Part shown: positions 16,518 to 24,508 of the stretch, piece after piece
Layout: each line of letters opens with the position of its first letter
How positions within the stretch are numbered: position 1 is the stretch's first letter
Origin: UBA1227 sp045629305
Lineage (GTDB): Bacteria > Bacillota > Clostridia > Oscillospirales > Acutalibacteraceae
DNA length: 64,000 nucleotides
Direction of reading: 5' to 3'
NCBI GenBank assembly: GCA_045629305.1
Contig: JAZQQZ010000035.1
Span: 56,677 to 120,676, forward strand
Program-made: the position numbers and the translations under genes
Notes under the pieces: generated by a model
What the model was told of the DNA's origin: nothing
What the model saw: only the letters and a program-made list of their open reading frames with translations
Database searches by the model: none

Positions 16518-18026
16518 ATGATTAAACGTAGTTCTGGAATTTTGATGCCAATCGCATCGTTACCATCTGAATACGGAATAGGAACACTCGGCAAAGCTGC
16601 TTACAGCTTTGTCGATTTCCTTTATAGTGCGGGCCAAAGTTGGTGGCAGATATTGCCGGTTGGCCCGACAAGTTACGGCGATTCCCCGTATCAGAGCTTT
16701 TCAACTTTTGCTGGAAATCCATATTTTATCGACCTTGATATGTTGATAGAAGATGGTCTCCTTAAGAAATCAGACCTTCAAGGAATTGACTGGGGTTCTG
16801 ATGACAGTAAAGTTGACTATGAAAAAATCTACAACAATAGATTTAATATTTTAAGACTTGCAGTAAAGAATTCAAAAGGACAGGACGATCCTGATTTTAT
16901 TGCATTCTATAATGATAATCAGCGTTGGCTTTCAGAGTATGCTCTTTATATGGCAGTAAAAGAGCATAACGATATGAAGTCCTGGTGTGATTGGGATGAT
17001 GAAGACATTCGTCTTCACAGGCCAGATGCAGTGGAAAGATATAAAAATGAGCTCGAAGAAGAAATTCTCTTCTATCAATATATTCAATTCCTTTTCTATA
17101 AGCAGTGGGATGCACTTCGTCTCTATGCCAAAAGTAAAGGTATCGGCATAATTGGGGATATTCCAATTTATGTCGCCCTTGACTCGGCAGATGTGTGGTC
17201 TGATCCACGCGAATTTCAGCTTGATGAGAAGAACTGTCCGAAGGCAGTGGCGGGTGTACCACCTGACTACTTCTCCGAGGACGGACAGCTCTGGGGCAAT
17301 CCACTCTACGATTGGGACTATATGAAGTCAGACGGATACGGCTGGTGGATCAGGCGCATCGAGGGCGCAAGTAAGCTCTATGATGTAATTCGTATTGACC
17401 ATTTCCGCGGATTCGAGTCATATTGGGCAGTACCTTATGGCGAGAAGACTGCAAAGAATGGCGAGTGGATTCCGGGACCTGGAATGAATTTTGTATCAGT
17501 TCTAAAGAACTGGTTCTGGAATATTGACTTTATAGCAGAGGACCTCGGCATCTTAACGGATGATGTCCGAACTCTTCTTAAAGATTCCACATTCCCTGGA
17601 ATGAAGGTATTGGAATTCGCATTTGATTCTAAGGAACCTTCTGACTATCTTCCTTATAACTACGATAAAAATTGCGTATGCTATGCCGGCACTCACGACA
17701 ATGATACATTGGTCGGATGGATAAAAACAGCTGATAAAGCAGACTTGAAATTTGCAAGAGAATACCTAAATGTCAAGACAGACAAAGAACTTCCAATGGC
17801 TATAATTAGAGTGGGAGAGGCGTCAAATGCCGACCTGTTTGTCGCAGGACTTTGGGATTGGTTGGAACTTCCGACAAATTGCAGAATTAACACACCAGGA
17901 ACACTTGGAGGTAACTGGGAGTGGAGACTTGATGGCAATCTTTTGACAAGAAAACTTGCCGATGAAATAAAGAAGATTACATGTCTTTATGGCCGAGCAA
18001 AATTCCTTGACATTGAGGCTAAATGA
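16518..18026 (+). CDS. malQ: 4-alpha-glucanotransferase (amylomaltase)
   Basis: The 502-residue GH77 enzyme transfers alpha-1,4-glucan segments between maltodextrins or glycogen-derived chains. The catalytic triad is in place: nucleophile D294 in IRIDHFRGF, acid/base E341 in IAEDLGILT, and D394 in THDNDT. The N-terminal SSGILMPIASLPSEYGIGTLG and GDIPIYVALDSADVWSDP are typical. The start is the ATG behind the weak site CGGTGA; the family start MxxRSSGIL confirms it. It sits 13 bases after pilT, an unexpected partner. The metK promoter -35 lies inside its last codons. Confidence 0.95.
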   Translation: MIKRSSGILMPIASLPSEYGIGTLGKAAYSFVDFLYSAGQSWWQILPVGPTSYGDSPYQSFSTFAGNPYFIDLDMLIEDGLLKKSDLQGIDWGSDDSKVDYEKIYNNRFNILRLAVKNSKGQDDPDFIAFYNDNQRWLSEYALYMAVKEHNDMKSWCDWDDEDIRLHRPDAVERYKNELEEEILFYQYIQFLFYKQWDALRLYAKSKGIGIIGDIPIYVALDSADVWSDPREFQLDEKNCPKAVAGVPPDYFSEDGQLWGNPLYDWDYMKSDGYGWWIRRIEGASKLYDVIRIDHFRGFESYWAVPYGEKTAKNGEWIPGPGMNFVSVLKNWFWNIDFIAEDLGILTDDVRTLLKDSTFPGMKVLEFAFDSKEPSDYLPYNYDKNCVCYAGTHDNDTLVGWIKTADKADLKFAREYLNVKTDKELPMAIIRVGEASNADLFVAGLWDWLELPTNCRINTPGTLGGNWEWRLDGNLLTRKLADEIKKITCLYGRAKFLDIEAK

Positions 18027-18035
18027 TTATAAAAT
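18007..18035 (+). promoter_or_regulatory. Promoter of metK
   Basis: TTGACA, 17 bases, TAAAAT. It overlaps the 3' end of malQ and would start the transcript a few bases before the riboswitch. Confidence 0.75.
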
Positions 18036-18057
18036 AATCTACGTTAAAAAGAATATT

Positions 18058-18155
18058 TCTTATCAAGAGAGGCGTATCGGGAACAGGCCCTTGGCGCCCA
18101 GCAACCTGGCTTTTGCTAAGGTGCTAAATCCTGCGGTTTATGCCGAAAGATAAGG
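18058..18155 (+). promoter_or_regulatory. SAM-I riboswitch (S box)
   Basis: The conserved core is plain: CTTATC (18059-18064) pairs with GATAAG (18149-18154) as P1; AAGAGAGG follows; the CCAGCAACCTGGC hairpin and AAGGTGCTAAATCCTGC complete the aptamer. TGCCGAA (18141-18147) can instead pair with TTCGGCA (18168-18174), the left arm of the terminator, giving an antiterminator. High SAM should therefore stop transcription before metK. Confidence 0.97.
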
Positions 18156-18160
18156 TTTTT

Positions 18161-18193
18161 AAAGCCCTTCGGCATGGCCGAAGGGCTTTTATT
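18161..18193 (+). terminator. Riboswitch-controlled terminator upstream of metK
   Basis: A 13-bp perfect stem (18161-18173 with 18177-18189, GCCCTTCGGC core) with a 3-base loop, followed by TTATTTT. It is the expression platform of the SAM riboswitch. Confidence 0.95.
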
Positions 18194-18207
18194 TTAGGAG
18201 GATTTAT

Positions 18208-19389
18208 ATGCATTACCTTTTTACTTCGGAATCTGTAACAAAAGGACATCCAGATAAAGTATGTGATCAGATAAGCGATGCAATACTTGATGCAATGCTA
18301 GCACAGGATAAAAACTCACGCGTAGCATGTGAGACCACGGCTACAACTAATCAGGTTATGATTATGGGTGAGATTACAACATCTGCTGATGTAGATATAG
18401 AAAAAATCGCTCGCGAGACAATTAAAGAGATTGGCTACAACGATGACGCACTTCTCTTTAATGGCGATAATTGCAATATGATTATTAATATTGATAAGCA
18501 GTCATCTGATATCGCTATGGGTGTAGATAAGTCACTTGAGCTCAAAGGTGGCGAAGAGGATGACTACAATCTCAACGGTGCAGGCGACCAGGGCATTATG
18601 TTCGGTTTCGCATGTGATGAGACACCTGAATATATGCCACTTCCAATATCACTTGCTCACAAGCTCGCAAAGAAACTTCAGGAAGTTCGTGAGAATGGCA
18701 CACTCTCTTATCTTCGCCCAGATGGTAAGACTCAGGTTACAGTTGAGTATGATGAGAACAATATCCCTGTACGTGTAGATGCAATCGTTGTATCTACACA
18801 GCATGATGAGGACGTGGAACTTGAGCAGATTCGTGCAGATATCATTAAGTATGTCGTAAATGAAGTTGTTCCAGACAAATTCATTGATGACAATACAAAG
18901 TACTATATCAATCCAACAGGTCGTTTCGTAATCGGTGGACCTGCTGGCGACTCAGGCCTCACAGGCCGTAAGATCATTGTCGATACTTATGGCGGATATG
19001 CTCGCCACGGTGGCGGAGCATTCTCCGGCAAGGATCCTACGAAGGTCGATAGAAGTGCAACATATGCAGCAAGATGGGTTGCGAAGAATATCGTCGCAGC
19101 AGGTCTTGCAAGAAAATGTGAGATTCAGCTCTCATATGCAATAGGTGTTGCTCATCCTGTATCAATTATGGTTGAGACATTTGGCACTGAGACAGTTCCA
19201 GTTGAGAGTATTGTAATTGCAGTAAACAAGGTATTCGACCTTCGTCCTGCAGCAATCATTGATCAATTGAATCTTAGACAGCCAATCTATAAGAACCTTG
19301 CAGCTCTCGGTCATATGGGCCGTGAGGACCTCGATGTTTCTTTCGAGAAACTCGACAAGGTCGATGCCCTTCGCGGGGCAGTAAAATAA
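18208..19389 (+). CDS. metK: S-adenosylmethionine synthetase
   Basis: The 393-residue enzyme makes SAM from methionine and ATP. Diagnostic motifs are GHPDKVCDQISDAILDA near the N-terminus, GAGDQGIMFGFACDETPE in the middle, and GGAFSGKDPTKVDRSAAY-like residues (GGGAFSGKDPTKVDRSATY) that bind phosphate. Length is normal. Control is by the SAM-I riboswitch directly upstream, so the product shuts off its own synthesis. AGGAGG precedes the ATG. It converges with gph-pncB over a shared terminator. Confidence 0.98.
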   Translation: MHYLFTSESVTKGHPDKVCDQISDAILDAMLAQDKNSRVACETTATTNQVMIMGEITTSADVDIEKIARETIKEIGYNDDALLFNGDNCNMIINIDKQSSDIAMGVDKSLELKGGEEDDYNLNGAGDQGIMFGFACDETPEYMPLPISLAHKLAKKLQEVRENGTLSYLRPDGKTQVTVEYDENNIPVRVDAIVVSTQHDEDVELEQIRADIIKYVVNEVVPDKFIDDNTKYYINPTGRFVIGGPAGDSGLTGRKIIVDTYGGYARHGGGAFSGKDPTKVDRSATYAARWVAKNIVAAGLARKCEIQLSYAIGVAHPVSIMVETFGTETVPVESIVIAVNKVFDLRPAAIIDQLNLRQPIYKNLAALGHMGREDLDVSFEKLDKVDALRGAVK

Positions 19390-19394
19390 AATAA

Positions 19395-19427
19395 AACTCC
19401 CAGTGATGACACTGGGAGTTTATTTTT
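19395..19427. terminator. Bidirectional terminator between metK and gph
   Basis: The hairpin AACTCCCAGTG/CACTGGGAGTT is flanked by A-rich DNA on the left and TATTTTTTTA on the right. Confidence 0.9.
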
Positions 19428-20066
19428 TTAGAAAAATTTTAATATGTCACTTGGCGTTTCGACCAAAGTCTTAGGGGCGAAGGGCGCGAGGTCCTCTTTA
19501 CTGCGAAAGCCCCATAGGACAGAGATGCAAGGGAGACCTGCATTACTCGCTGTCTTGAGATCAACTTCCGAATCGCCGATATAGACTGTTCTACTTCTGT
19601 CCGCACCGAGGGTGTTGCACGCTTGCCATACCATATCGGGAGCGGGCTTCCTTATTTTGTAGTCCGTGACACCGATTGCGAAATCAACGCCGAAGAACTC
19701 ATCGTTAAGTTTCTTTACAGCGTCGTCGACTTTATTTGAAACAATCGCTTGTTTTATACCTCTGCTATGAAGTTCGTTTATGACATCTACGACTCCGTCA
19801 TAAGGTCTTGTGTTGTCAAGATTGTGATCTTTATAATATTCACAGAAGAGGTCGTATGATTTGTCATAGTCTGGATTATCTGCACCATTTGGAATGGCGA
19901 GCTCCACGAGTTTCTTTACGCCATTGCCCACGAACACTCTGATATCATCGAGCGGACGCTCGGGATATCCTAGCATGCGCATAGCGTAGTTCACAGCATT
20001 CTGAAGATCAATCAATGTATCAAGTAGGGTACCGTCAAGGTCCCAGATGACTGTATCATACATCAC
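19428..20066 (-). CDS. gph: HAD-family phosphatase, phosphoglycolate phosphatase-like
   Basis: The 212-residue protein is a class I HAD hydrolase. Motif I is DLDGTLLDT (nucleophile D9), with a helical cap at about residues 15-80; motif II is AIVSNK, and motifs III-IV are RKPAPD and YIGDSEVDLKTASNAG. It groups with Gph/PpaX-type enzymes, which act on phosphoglycolate, pyrophosphate or other small phosphates; the exact substrate cannot be told. Its start overlaps the pncB stop by 4 bases (ATGA), so it is translated with the NAD salvage enzyme and may clear a phosphorylated by-product. Confidence 0.75.
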   Translation of the reverse strand: MMYDTVIWDLDGTLLDTLIDLQNAVNYAMRMLGYPERPLDDIRVFVGNGVKKLVELAIPNGADNPDYDKSYDLFCEYYKDHNLDNTRPYDGVVDVINELHSRGIKQAIVSNKVDDAVKKLNDEFFGVDFAIGVTDYKIRKPAPDMVWQACNTLGADRSRTVYIGDSEVDLKTASNAGLPCISVLWGFRSKEDLAPFAPKTLVETPSDILKFF

Positions 20067-21520
20067 TTTGTGCTGTGCTCCTTGAGAAGGCGATATTTTT
20101 CTTCATAGAGTGCCTTTGAGAGGTCAACCCAATACTGGTGCGGGTGCTCGAAACGGATACACTCATCCCAGAGAGTAGCGAGCTGTTCCTTGCAATACTG
20201 CTGAGTCTCAGTAGCTGTCTTTGGCTCGTAGAGACATTTGCCGTTCTCGAAAATCTTTACAAGAAGTGGCTTCGCAATATAGTTTTCAATTGTCTTCTGC
20301 TTCCATGTGTAGTTAGGGTCGAAGAGAAGATATGGCTTGTTATCGTCAATCACTTCACCAGCGATTGTAAGAACATCTGCTTCGGCTTTGCCTGTTTCTT
20401 TATCGTAGAAACGATATACCTCTTTGTTGCAAGGTGTTGTGATTTTGGCAACGTTTTCGGATATCTTAATCTTCGGTGTAATTGTTCCGTCTGGCTCCTC
20501 GATTGCTACAAGTTTATAAACACCGTCGAGAACCGGATGAGATGATGATGTGATAAGACGCTCACCAACTCCGAAAGAATCAACTTTTGCCCCCTGGAGA
20601 AGCATGTCACGGATGATATATTCGTCGAGTGAGTTGGATGCGCAGATCTTACAGTCTGGGAATCCAGCCTCGTCGAGCATCTGTCTTGCTTTCTTAGAGA
20701 GATATGTGATATCACCACTGTCGATACGGATACCAGCTGGTCTATGACCGTTTGGTACAAGTACTTCGTTAAATACTTTGATAGCGTTAGGAATACCGGA
20801 CTTTAGTACGTTGTAGGTATCTACAAGGAGAGTACATGAGTCAGGATATTCTTCGGCGTAAGCTTTGAATGCTTCGTATTCAGAATCGAAGAGTTGTACC
20901 CAGCTGTGAGCCATTGTGCCGAGGGCAGGGATACCGAAGTCACGGCCATCAAGGGTACAAGCTGTACCGATGCAGCCACCGATATATGCTGCGCGTGCAC
21001 CGAGGATAGCACCCTGTGCTGACTGTGCACGACGTGATCCGAATTCCATTACGGCACGACCGTCAGCTGCGCGTACAACACGGTTAGCCTTAGTGGCGAT
21101 AAGACTCTGATGATTGACTGTGAGAAGAATCATTGTCTCGAGGAACTGTGCCTGTATCATAGGACCGCGTACCTTGATGATTGGCTCATATGGGAATACA
21201 GGTGTACCCTCAGGGATAGCCCATACATCACATGAGAACTTGAAGTTCTTCAAGTAGTCGAGGAATTCCTCACAGAATCCACGTGTGCGAAGATATGCGA
21301 TATCTTCGTCAGTGAATTTGAGTTTATTGAGATAGTCCACAACCTGTTCTACACCGCACATGATTACGAAACCACCATTGTCTGGGATGGTTCTATAGAA
21401 CATATCAAAGTATCCGATGACATCTTTAAATCCGTTCTTAAAGTAACCATTTGCCATGGTGAGTTCATAGAAATCTGTGAGTAATGTGAGGTTTATTTCA
21501 CTATCGTAAATTTTGCTCAT
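20063..21520 (-). CDS. pncB: Nicotinate phosphoribosyltransferase
   Basis: The 485-residue enzyme makes nicotinate mononucleotide from nicotinate, PRPP and ATP in NAD salvage. Family marks are LLTDFYELTMANGYFKNG at the start, MEFGSRRAQSAQGAILGARAAYIGG (the strand-helix that cradles the phosphohistidine region), GTMAHSWVQLF with the conserved histidine, and GIRIDSGDITYLSKKAR. Length fits the long bacterial form. AAGAAAAGGGG precedes the start. It is read from a promoter that overlaps the promoter of the divergent XRE gene. Confidence 0.95.
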   Translation of the reverse strand: MSKIYDSEINLTLLTDFYELTMANGYFKNGFKDVIGYFDMFYRTIPDNGGFVIMCGVEQVVDYLNKLKFTDEDIAYLRTRGFCEEFLDYLKNFKFSCDVWAIPEGTPVFPYEPIIKVRGPMIQAQFLETMILLTVNHQSLIATKANRVVRAADGRAVMEFGSRRAQSAQGAILGARAAYIGGCIGTACTLDGRDFGIPALGTMAHSWVQLFDSEYEAFKAYAEEYPDSCTLLVDTYNVLKSGIPNAIKVFNEVLVPNGHRPAGIRIDSGDITYLSKKARQMLDEAGFPDCKICASNSLDEYIIRDMLLQGAKVDSFGVGERLITSSSHPVLDGVYKLVAIEEPDGTITPKIKISENVAKITTPCNKEVYRFYDKETGKAEADVLTIAGEVIDDNKPYLLFDPNYTWKQKTIENYIAKPLLVKIFENGKCLYEPKTATETQQYCKEQLATLWDECIRFEHPHQYWVDLSKALYEEKYRLLKEHSTK

Positions 21521-21556
21521 TGCAATAACCCCTTTTCTTGGGTAAAAGATATATGC

Positions 21557-21585
21557 ATTATAAACTATTGCTTATTTTTATGCAA
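21557..21585 (-). promoter_or_regulatory. Promoter of pncB-gph
   Basis: On the minus strand: TTGCAT (21580-21585), 17 bases, TATAAT (21557-21562). Confidence 0.75.
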
Positions 21586-21596
21586 GGTATTATAAT
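21568..21596 (+). promoter_or_regulatory. Promoter of the XRE-chromate transporter group
   Basis: TTGCTT (21568-21573), 17 bases, TATAAT (21591-21596). It interlocks with the minus-strand pncB promoter, so polymerase cannot occupy both. Confidence 0.7.
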
Positions 21597-21631
21597 TTTT
21601 CTAAATTAGAAATATATATAGGGAGAAATCT

Positions 21632-21874
21632 ATGAGAATTCGTGAACAAATAAGAGGCGATAAAAATATTTCTGGGGCAAGAATTGAAGCCATCAGAAAA
21701 GAGAGAGGAATAAAGCAGGTTGAAATGATTGAGTCACTTGCGATTCAAGGTATCGAAATGACGAGCTCTGGGCTGTCTAAAATAGAGGGACAGCACAGAG
21801 GCATCAACGATTTCGAACTCCTTGCAATCGCTAATACTCTCAATGTATCAGTTGACTATTTACTTGGAAGGTAA
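21632..21874 (+). CDS. Small XRE-family DNA-binding regulator
   Basis: The 80-residue protein is one helix-turn-helix domain: ARIEAIRKERGIKQVEMIESL gives the first two helices, MTSSGLSKIEGQHRGI the recognition region, and LLAIANTLNVSVDYLLGR the closing helices typical of XRE repressors. There is no ligand-binding domain. It lies 5 bases before the transporter pair and faces pncB across interlocked promoters, so it may regulate itself, the transporter or pncB. GGGAGAA precedes the ATG. Confidence 0.8.
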   Translation: MRIREQIRGDKNISGARIEAIRKERGIKQVEMIESLAIQGIEMTSSGLSKIEGQHRGINDFELLAIANTLNVSVDYLLGR

Positions 21875-21879
21875 TCATT

Positions 21880-22434
21880 TTGAAAGACTTAATTAAACTT
21901 TTCGTGGCCTTTTTTAAGATAGGCCTTTTTACAATAGGCGGTGGCTATGCAATGCTTCCTCTTATGCAGCGCGAAGCCGTTGAGAAAAACGACTGGGCTA
22001 CAGACGAGGAAATGCTTGATATATATACGCTTAGCCAATGCACGCCAGGCGTTATTGCCGTAAATACGGCAACCTTTATAGGCCGAAAAGTCAAAGGCTT
22101 TTTCGGCGCTCTTTTCGCAACGCTTGGCGTAATTACACCGAGCCTTATTATAATTTCTCTCATCGCTCTTTTCTTCACATCATTTGCGGATAATCAATAT
22201 GTCATCTCCGCATTCATAGCAGTGCGCTCTGCAGTCGCAGCACTTATGATAACCGCCGTCATTAAGATGGTGAAGAAGAACAAGATCAAATCGGCGTTGC
22301 AGATAGGAATACTTGCTGTAGCATTTGCTGCCACATCCTTCCTACATGTTTCACCGGTGTTCGTAGTTCTTATTGCGGCTCTTTTCGGTTTCCTTGTTGA
22401 TACAAGAAATAAGGAGGTGGCAGAGAATGAATAA
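21880..22434 (+). CDS. Chromate transporter family protein, first half-size subunit
   Basis: The 184-residue membrane protein is one CHR domain, with FFKIGLFTIGGGYAMLPLMQREAV near the N-terminus and the SQCTPGVIAVNTATFIG signature (about residues 52-68), followed by about four more helices. Half-size CHR proteins work in pairs. TTG start with AAGGTAAT upstream, 5 bases after the regulator. Family members move chromate or other anions; in anaerobes the natural substrate is unknown. The stop overlaps the second subunit by 8 bases. Confidence 0.88.
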   Translation: MKDLIKLFVAFFKIGLFTIGGGYAMLPLMQREAVEKNDWATDEEMLDIYTLSQCTPGVIAVNTATFIGRKVKGFFGALFATLGVITPSLIIISLIALFFTSFADNQYVISAFIAVRSAVAALMITAVIKMVKKNKIKSALQIGILAVAFAATSFLHVSPVFVVLIAALFGFLVDTRNKEVAENE

Positions 22435-22975
22435 TCTCCTCCTTATGTGCCTAGAATTCTTTAAAACAGGGCTGTTCTCAATAGGCGGCGGACTCGCAAC
22501 CATACCATTTCTCACACAAATTTCCGAGAAGCATCCAGATTGGTACACACTTGATGAATTGTCCAATATGATTGCCGTTGCGGAGTCAACTCCGGGACCT
22601 ATTGGAGTCAATGTTGCCACTTATGCGGGCTTCATAACAAATGGAATCCTCGGTGGACTTGTTGCGACACTTTCGCTTGTCCTGCCATCCTTCCTCTGCA
22701 TTTTAATTATCTACAGATTCTGGCAGAAATATAAAGAAAACGATAAGGTACAGAAAGTGTTCGCTGCACTGCGTGCGGCAGGGCTTGGACTTATTGCCGC
22801 AGCTTGCTTTACAGTGTTTAAAAATGCTGTATTCCCAGGTGGTACATTTGACGTGTCATCCCTTGTGATTTTCCTTGCGTTTCTCGGCGCTATGCAAATA
22901 CCCAAACTCGAGAAAGTTCATCCGCTTGTTTACATTCTTGTTGCAGCGGTACTTGGCATTATCTTGAAACTTTAA
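22427..22975 (+). CDS. Chromate transporter family protein, second half-size subunit
   Basis: The 182-residue partner has FFKTGLFSIGGGLATIPFL and AVAESTPGPIGVNVATYAG, the second version of the CHR signature, in the opposite-topology copy expected for paired short chromate transporters. AAGGAGGTGG precedes the ATG inside the first gene, and the 8-base overlap implies fixed stoichiometry. A phosphoesterase gene follows 9 bases later. Confidence 0.88.
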   Translation: MNNLLLMCLEFFKTGLFSIGGGLATIPFLTQISEKHPDWYTLDELSNMIAVAESTPGPIGVNVATYAGFITNGILGGLVATLSLVLPSFLCILIIYRFWQKYKENDKVQKVFAALRAAGLGLIAAACFTVFKNAVFPGGTFDVSSLVIFLAFLGAMQIPKLEKVHPLVYILVAAVLGIILKL

Positions 22976-22984
22976 GGTGATAGT

Positions 22985-23686
22985 ATGGAGCATACAGAAT
23001 ATACGATAAAAACTGACAAGGTCAGTAGAGATTACACCTTCGTTATGCTCAGTGATATGCATAACAGGAAAGAAGAGGCGAAGGAGGCACTATCACTCAC
23101 ACGCTTCGTCTTACCAGATGCTATTTTTATAATTGGTGATTTAGTTGATAGACATAGACGTAAGTGCGATTTCGCACTTCCGTTTATAAGCGAGTGCAGT
23201 GCTATAGCGCCGACCTATTTCGCATATGGTAATCACGAGATAAAATTCCCTGTGATTTTCGAAAATGATATTCTAAGAGCGGGCGCTAAGGTCGTCCTCG
23301 ACAACTCGTTTACATTCATTGATGATAAATGTGAGATTGTTGTCGGAGGACAGCGACCGAAGAGCATATATACATGGCTCCGTGATTTCGAAGAACTGGA
23401 TGCATTCAAGATTCTTCTCGATCACCATCCTGAGCATTATAAAGAATATCTAAAAGATGAACATCCGGAGATAGACCTTGTTATTTCGGCACATGCACAC
23501 GGTGGCCAGATAAGGGTGCTGGGCCGTGGAATCCTGGCCCCTGGCCAGGGACTTTTCCCGAAATACACTAAGGGACTTTATGATGATAGACTGATTGTAG
23601 GTACTGGAATCTCTAATACAGGAGCTCCGATACCACGTTTAGGAAATCCTACAGAGATAGTGGTAATTCATATAAATAGGGCATAA
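22985..23686 (+). CDS. Metallophosphoesterase, calcineurin-like
   Basis: The 233-residue protein has the five metallophosphoesterase motifs: LSDMHN, IGDLVDRH, YGNHE, the H of LLDHHPEHY, and SAHAHGGQIR. The closing GRGILAPGQGLFPKYTKGLY matches the YkuE/YaeI-like group that attacks phospholipid-type or unknown substrates. These relatives usually have an N-terminal membrane helix or Tat signal; none is seen here, so this enzyme should be cytoplasmic. It sits at the end of the XRE-transporter transcript. Confidence 0.82.
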   Translation: MEHTEYTIKTDKVSRDYTFVMLSDMHNRKEEAKEALSLTRFVLPDAIFIIGDLVDRHRRKCDFALPFISECSAIAPTYFAYGNHEIKFPVIFENDILRAGAKVVLDNSFTFIDDKCEIVVGGQRPKSIYTWLRDFEELDAFKILLDHHPEHYKEYLKDEHPEIDLVISAHAHGGQIRVLGRGILAPGQGLFPKYTKGLYDDRLIVGTGISNTGAPIPRLGNPTEIVVIHINRA

Positions 23687-23689
23687 GAA

Positions 23690-23719
23690 AAGGGCTTGGA
23701 ATTTCCAAGCCCTTAATTT
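23690..23719. terminator. Bidirectional terminator between phosphoesterase and ribU
   Basis: AAGGGCTTGGA pairs with TCCAAGCCCTT around a 3-base loop, with A-rich and T-rich flanks. Confidence 0.88.
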
Positions 23720-24306
23720 TATTTCTTTAGAATTGGTGAGATTCGTTTGTAGATTATGAATGTGATCGCCGCATCTATGATTCCCTTTATGAATGTGAAA
23801 GGCAAATTGAAGATGAGAATGCCTTGCCATAAGTTGTCTATTGTAGGGATAATAACTTGGTACATTTGGAGAATTACATCAAGTGGAACAAGCACTTTGC
23901 TATAGAGCGGATAGATTATGAAGTAATTAAGCGGAATGCAGATAATAGACATAACTAGGGCTCCGACGAGAGAAGCGAGGAGCGCGCCTTTCTTGGTCTT
24001 ATTATGCTTGTAAATAATTCCTGCAGGGACAACAAATGCACAACCCAAAATGAAGTTGGAAAGTTCGCCTATGAACATTGAAGAAGAAAGAGGCAAATGG
24101 ATTAAGTTCTTGATAAGGCATACGGCGGCGCCTGACAATGGGCCGTATGCGAATGTGATTATGAGTTCAGGAATATCGGATATGTCGAACTTTAAGAATT
24201 CTGGAACCCAAGGGATTGAAAACTCGATGAACTGAAGCACCATAGCTACTGCAGCCATGATGGCGATAGATGTCATCCTTCTAACATTTTGATTGCTCTT
24301 TGCCAT
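23719..24306 (-). CDS. ribU: Riboflavin ECF transporter substrate-binding subunit
   Basis: The 195-residue membrane protein has about six helices. The FMN riboswitch directly upstream identifies the substrate as riboflavin. The sequence also fits RibU-like S components (SIPWVPEFLKFDISDIPELIITFAYGP, with the conserved DxSDIP). It captures riboflavin and works with the shared EcfA/A'/T module, not in the window. The start is the ATG behind AAGGAGAATTA; the frame extends upstream into the riboswitch but that part is not coding. FMN should switch it off. Confidence 0.92.
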   Translation of the reverse strand: MAKSNQNVRRMTSIAIMAAVAMVLQFIEFSIPWVPEFLKFDISDIPELIITFAYGPLSGAAVCLIKNLIHLPLSSSMFIGELSNFILGCAFVVPAGIIYKHNKTKKGALLASLVGALVMSIICIPLNYFIIYPLYSKVLVPLDVILQMYQVIIPTIDNLWQGILIFNLPFTFIKGIIDAAITFIIYKRISPILKK

Positions 24307-24330
24307 ATTAATTCTCCTTAAAAATAAAAG

Positions 24331-24354
24331 AGCCCTGCGAAAAATCGCAGGGCT
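24331..24354 (-). terminator. Riboswitch-controlled terminator before ribU
   Basis: The perfect stem AGCCCTGCG/CGCAGGGCT is followed on the minus strand by CTTTTATTTTT. It lies between the FMN aptamer and the ribosome site, so it is the expression platform. Confidence 0.9.
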
Positions 24355-24368
24355 AAAAGACGTATATC

Positions 24369-24472
24369 TCTTCTTCCATCCAGACTTTAACTGTCGGTAC
24401 TGGAATCTCACCAGTTCAGCCATTGGCTCGCGGACTTTACCGCCGGTGGGGATTTACACCCCGCCCTGAAGA
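24369..24472 (-). promoter_or_regulatory. FMN riboswitch (RFN element)
   Basis: On the minus strand the conserved RFN blocks appear in order: CTTCAGGGCGGGGTG, AATCCCCACCGGCGGT, AGCCCGCGAGC-like (AAAGTCCGCGAGCC), GATTCCAGTACCGACAG and AGTCTGGATGG. FMN binding should favour the downstream terminator and block ribU. Confidence 0.97.
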
Positions 24473-24479
24473 TAATTGA

Positions 24480-24508
24480 ATTTTATCACTATGACTCTGC
24501 TATGTCAA
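24480..24508 (-). promoter_or_regulatory. Promoter of the FMN riboswitch-ribU transcript
   Basis: On the minus strand: TTGACA (24503-24508), 17 bases, TAAAAT (24480-24485). It starts right after the folC stop codon. Confidence 0.8.
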
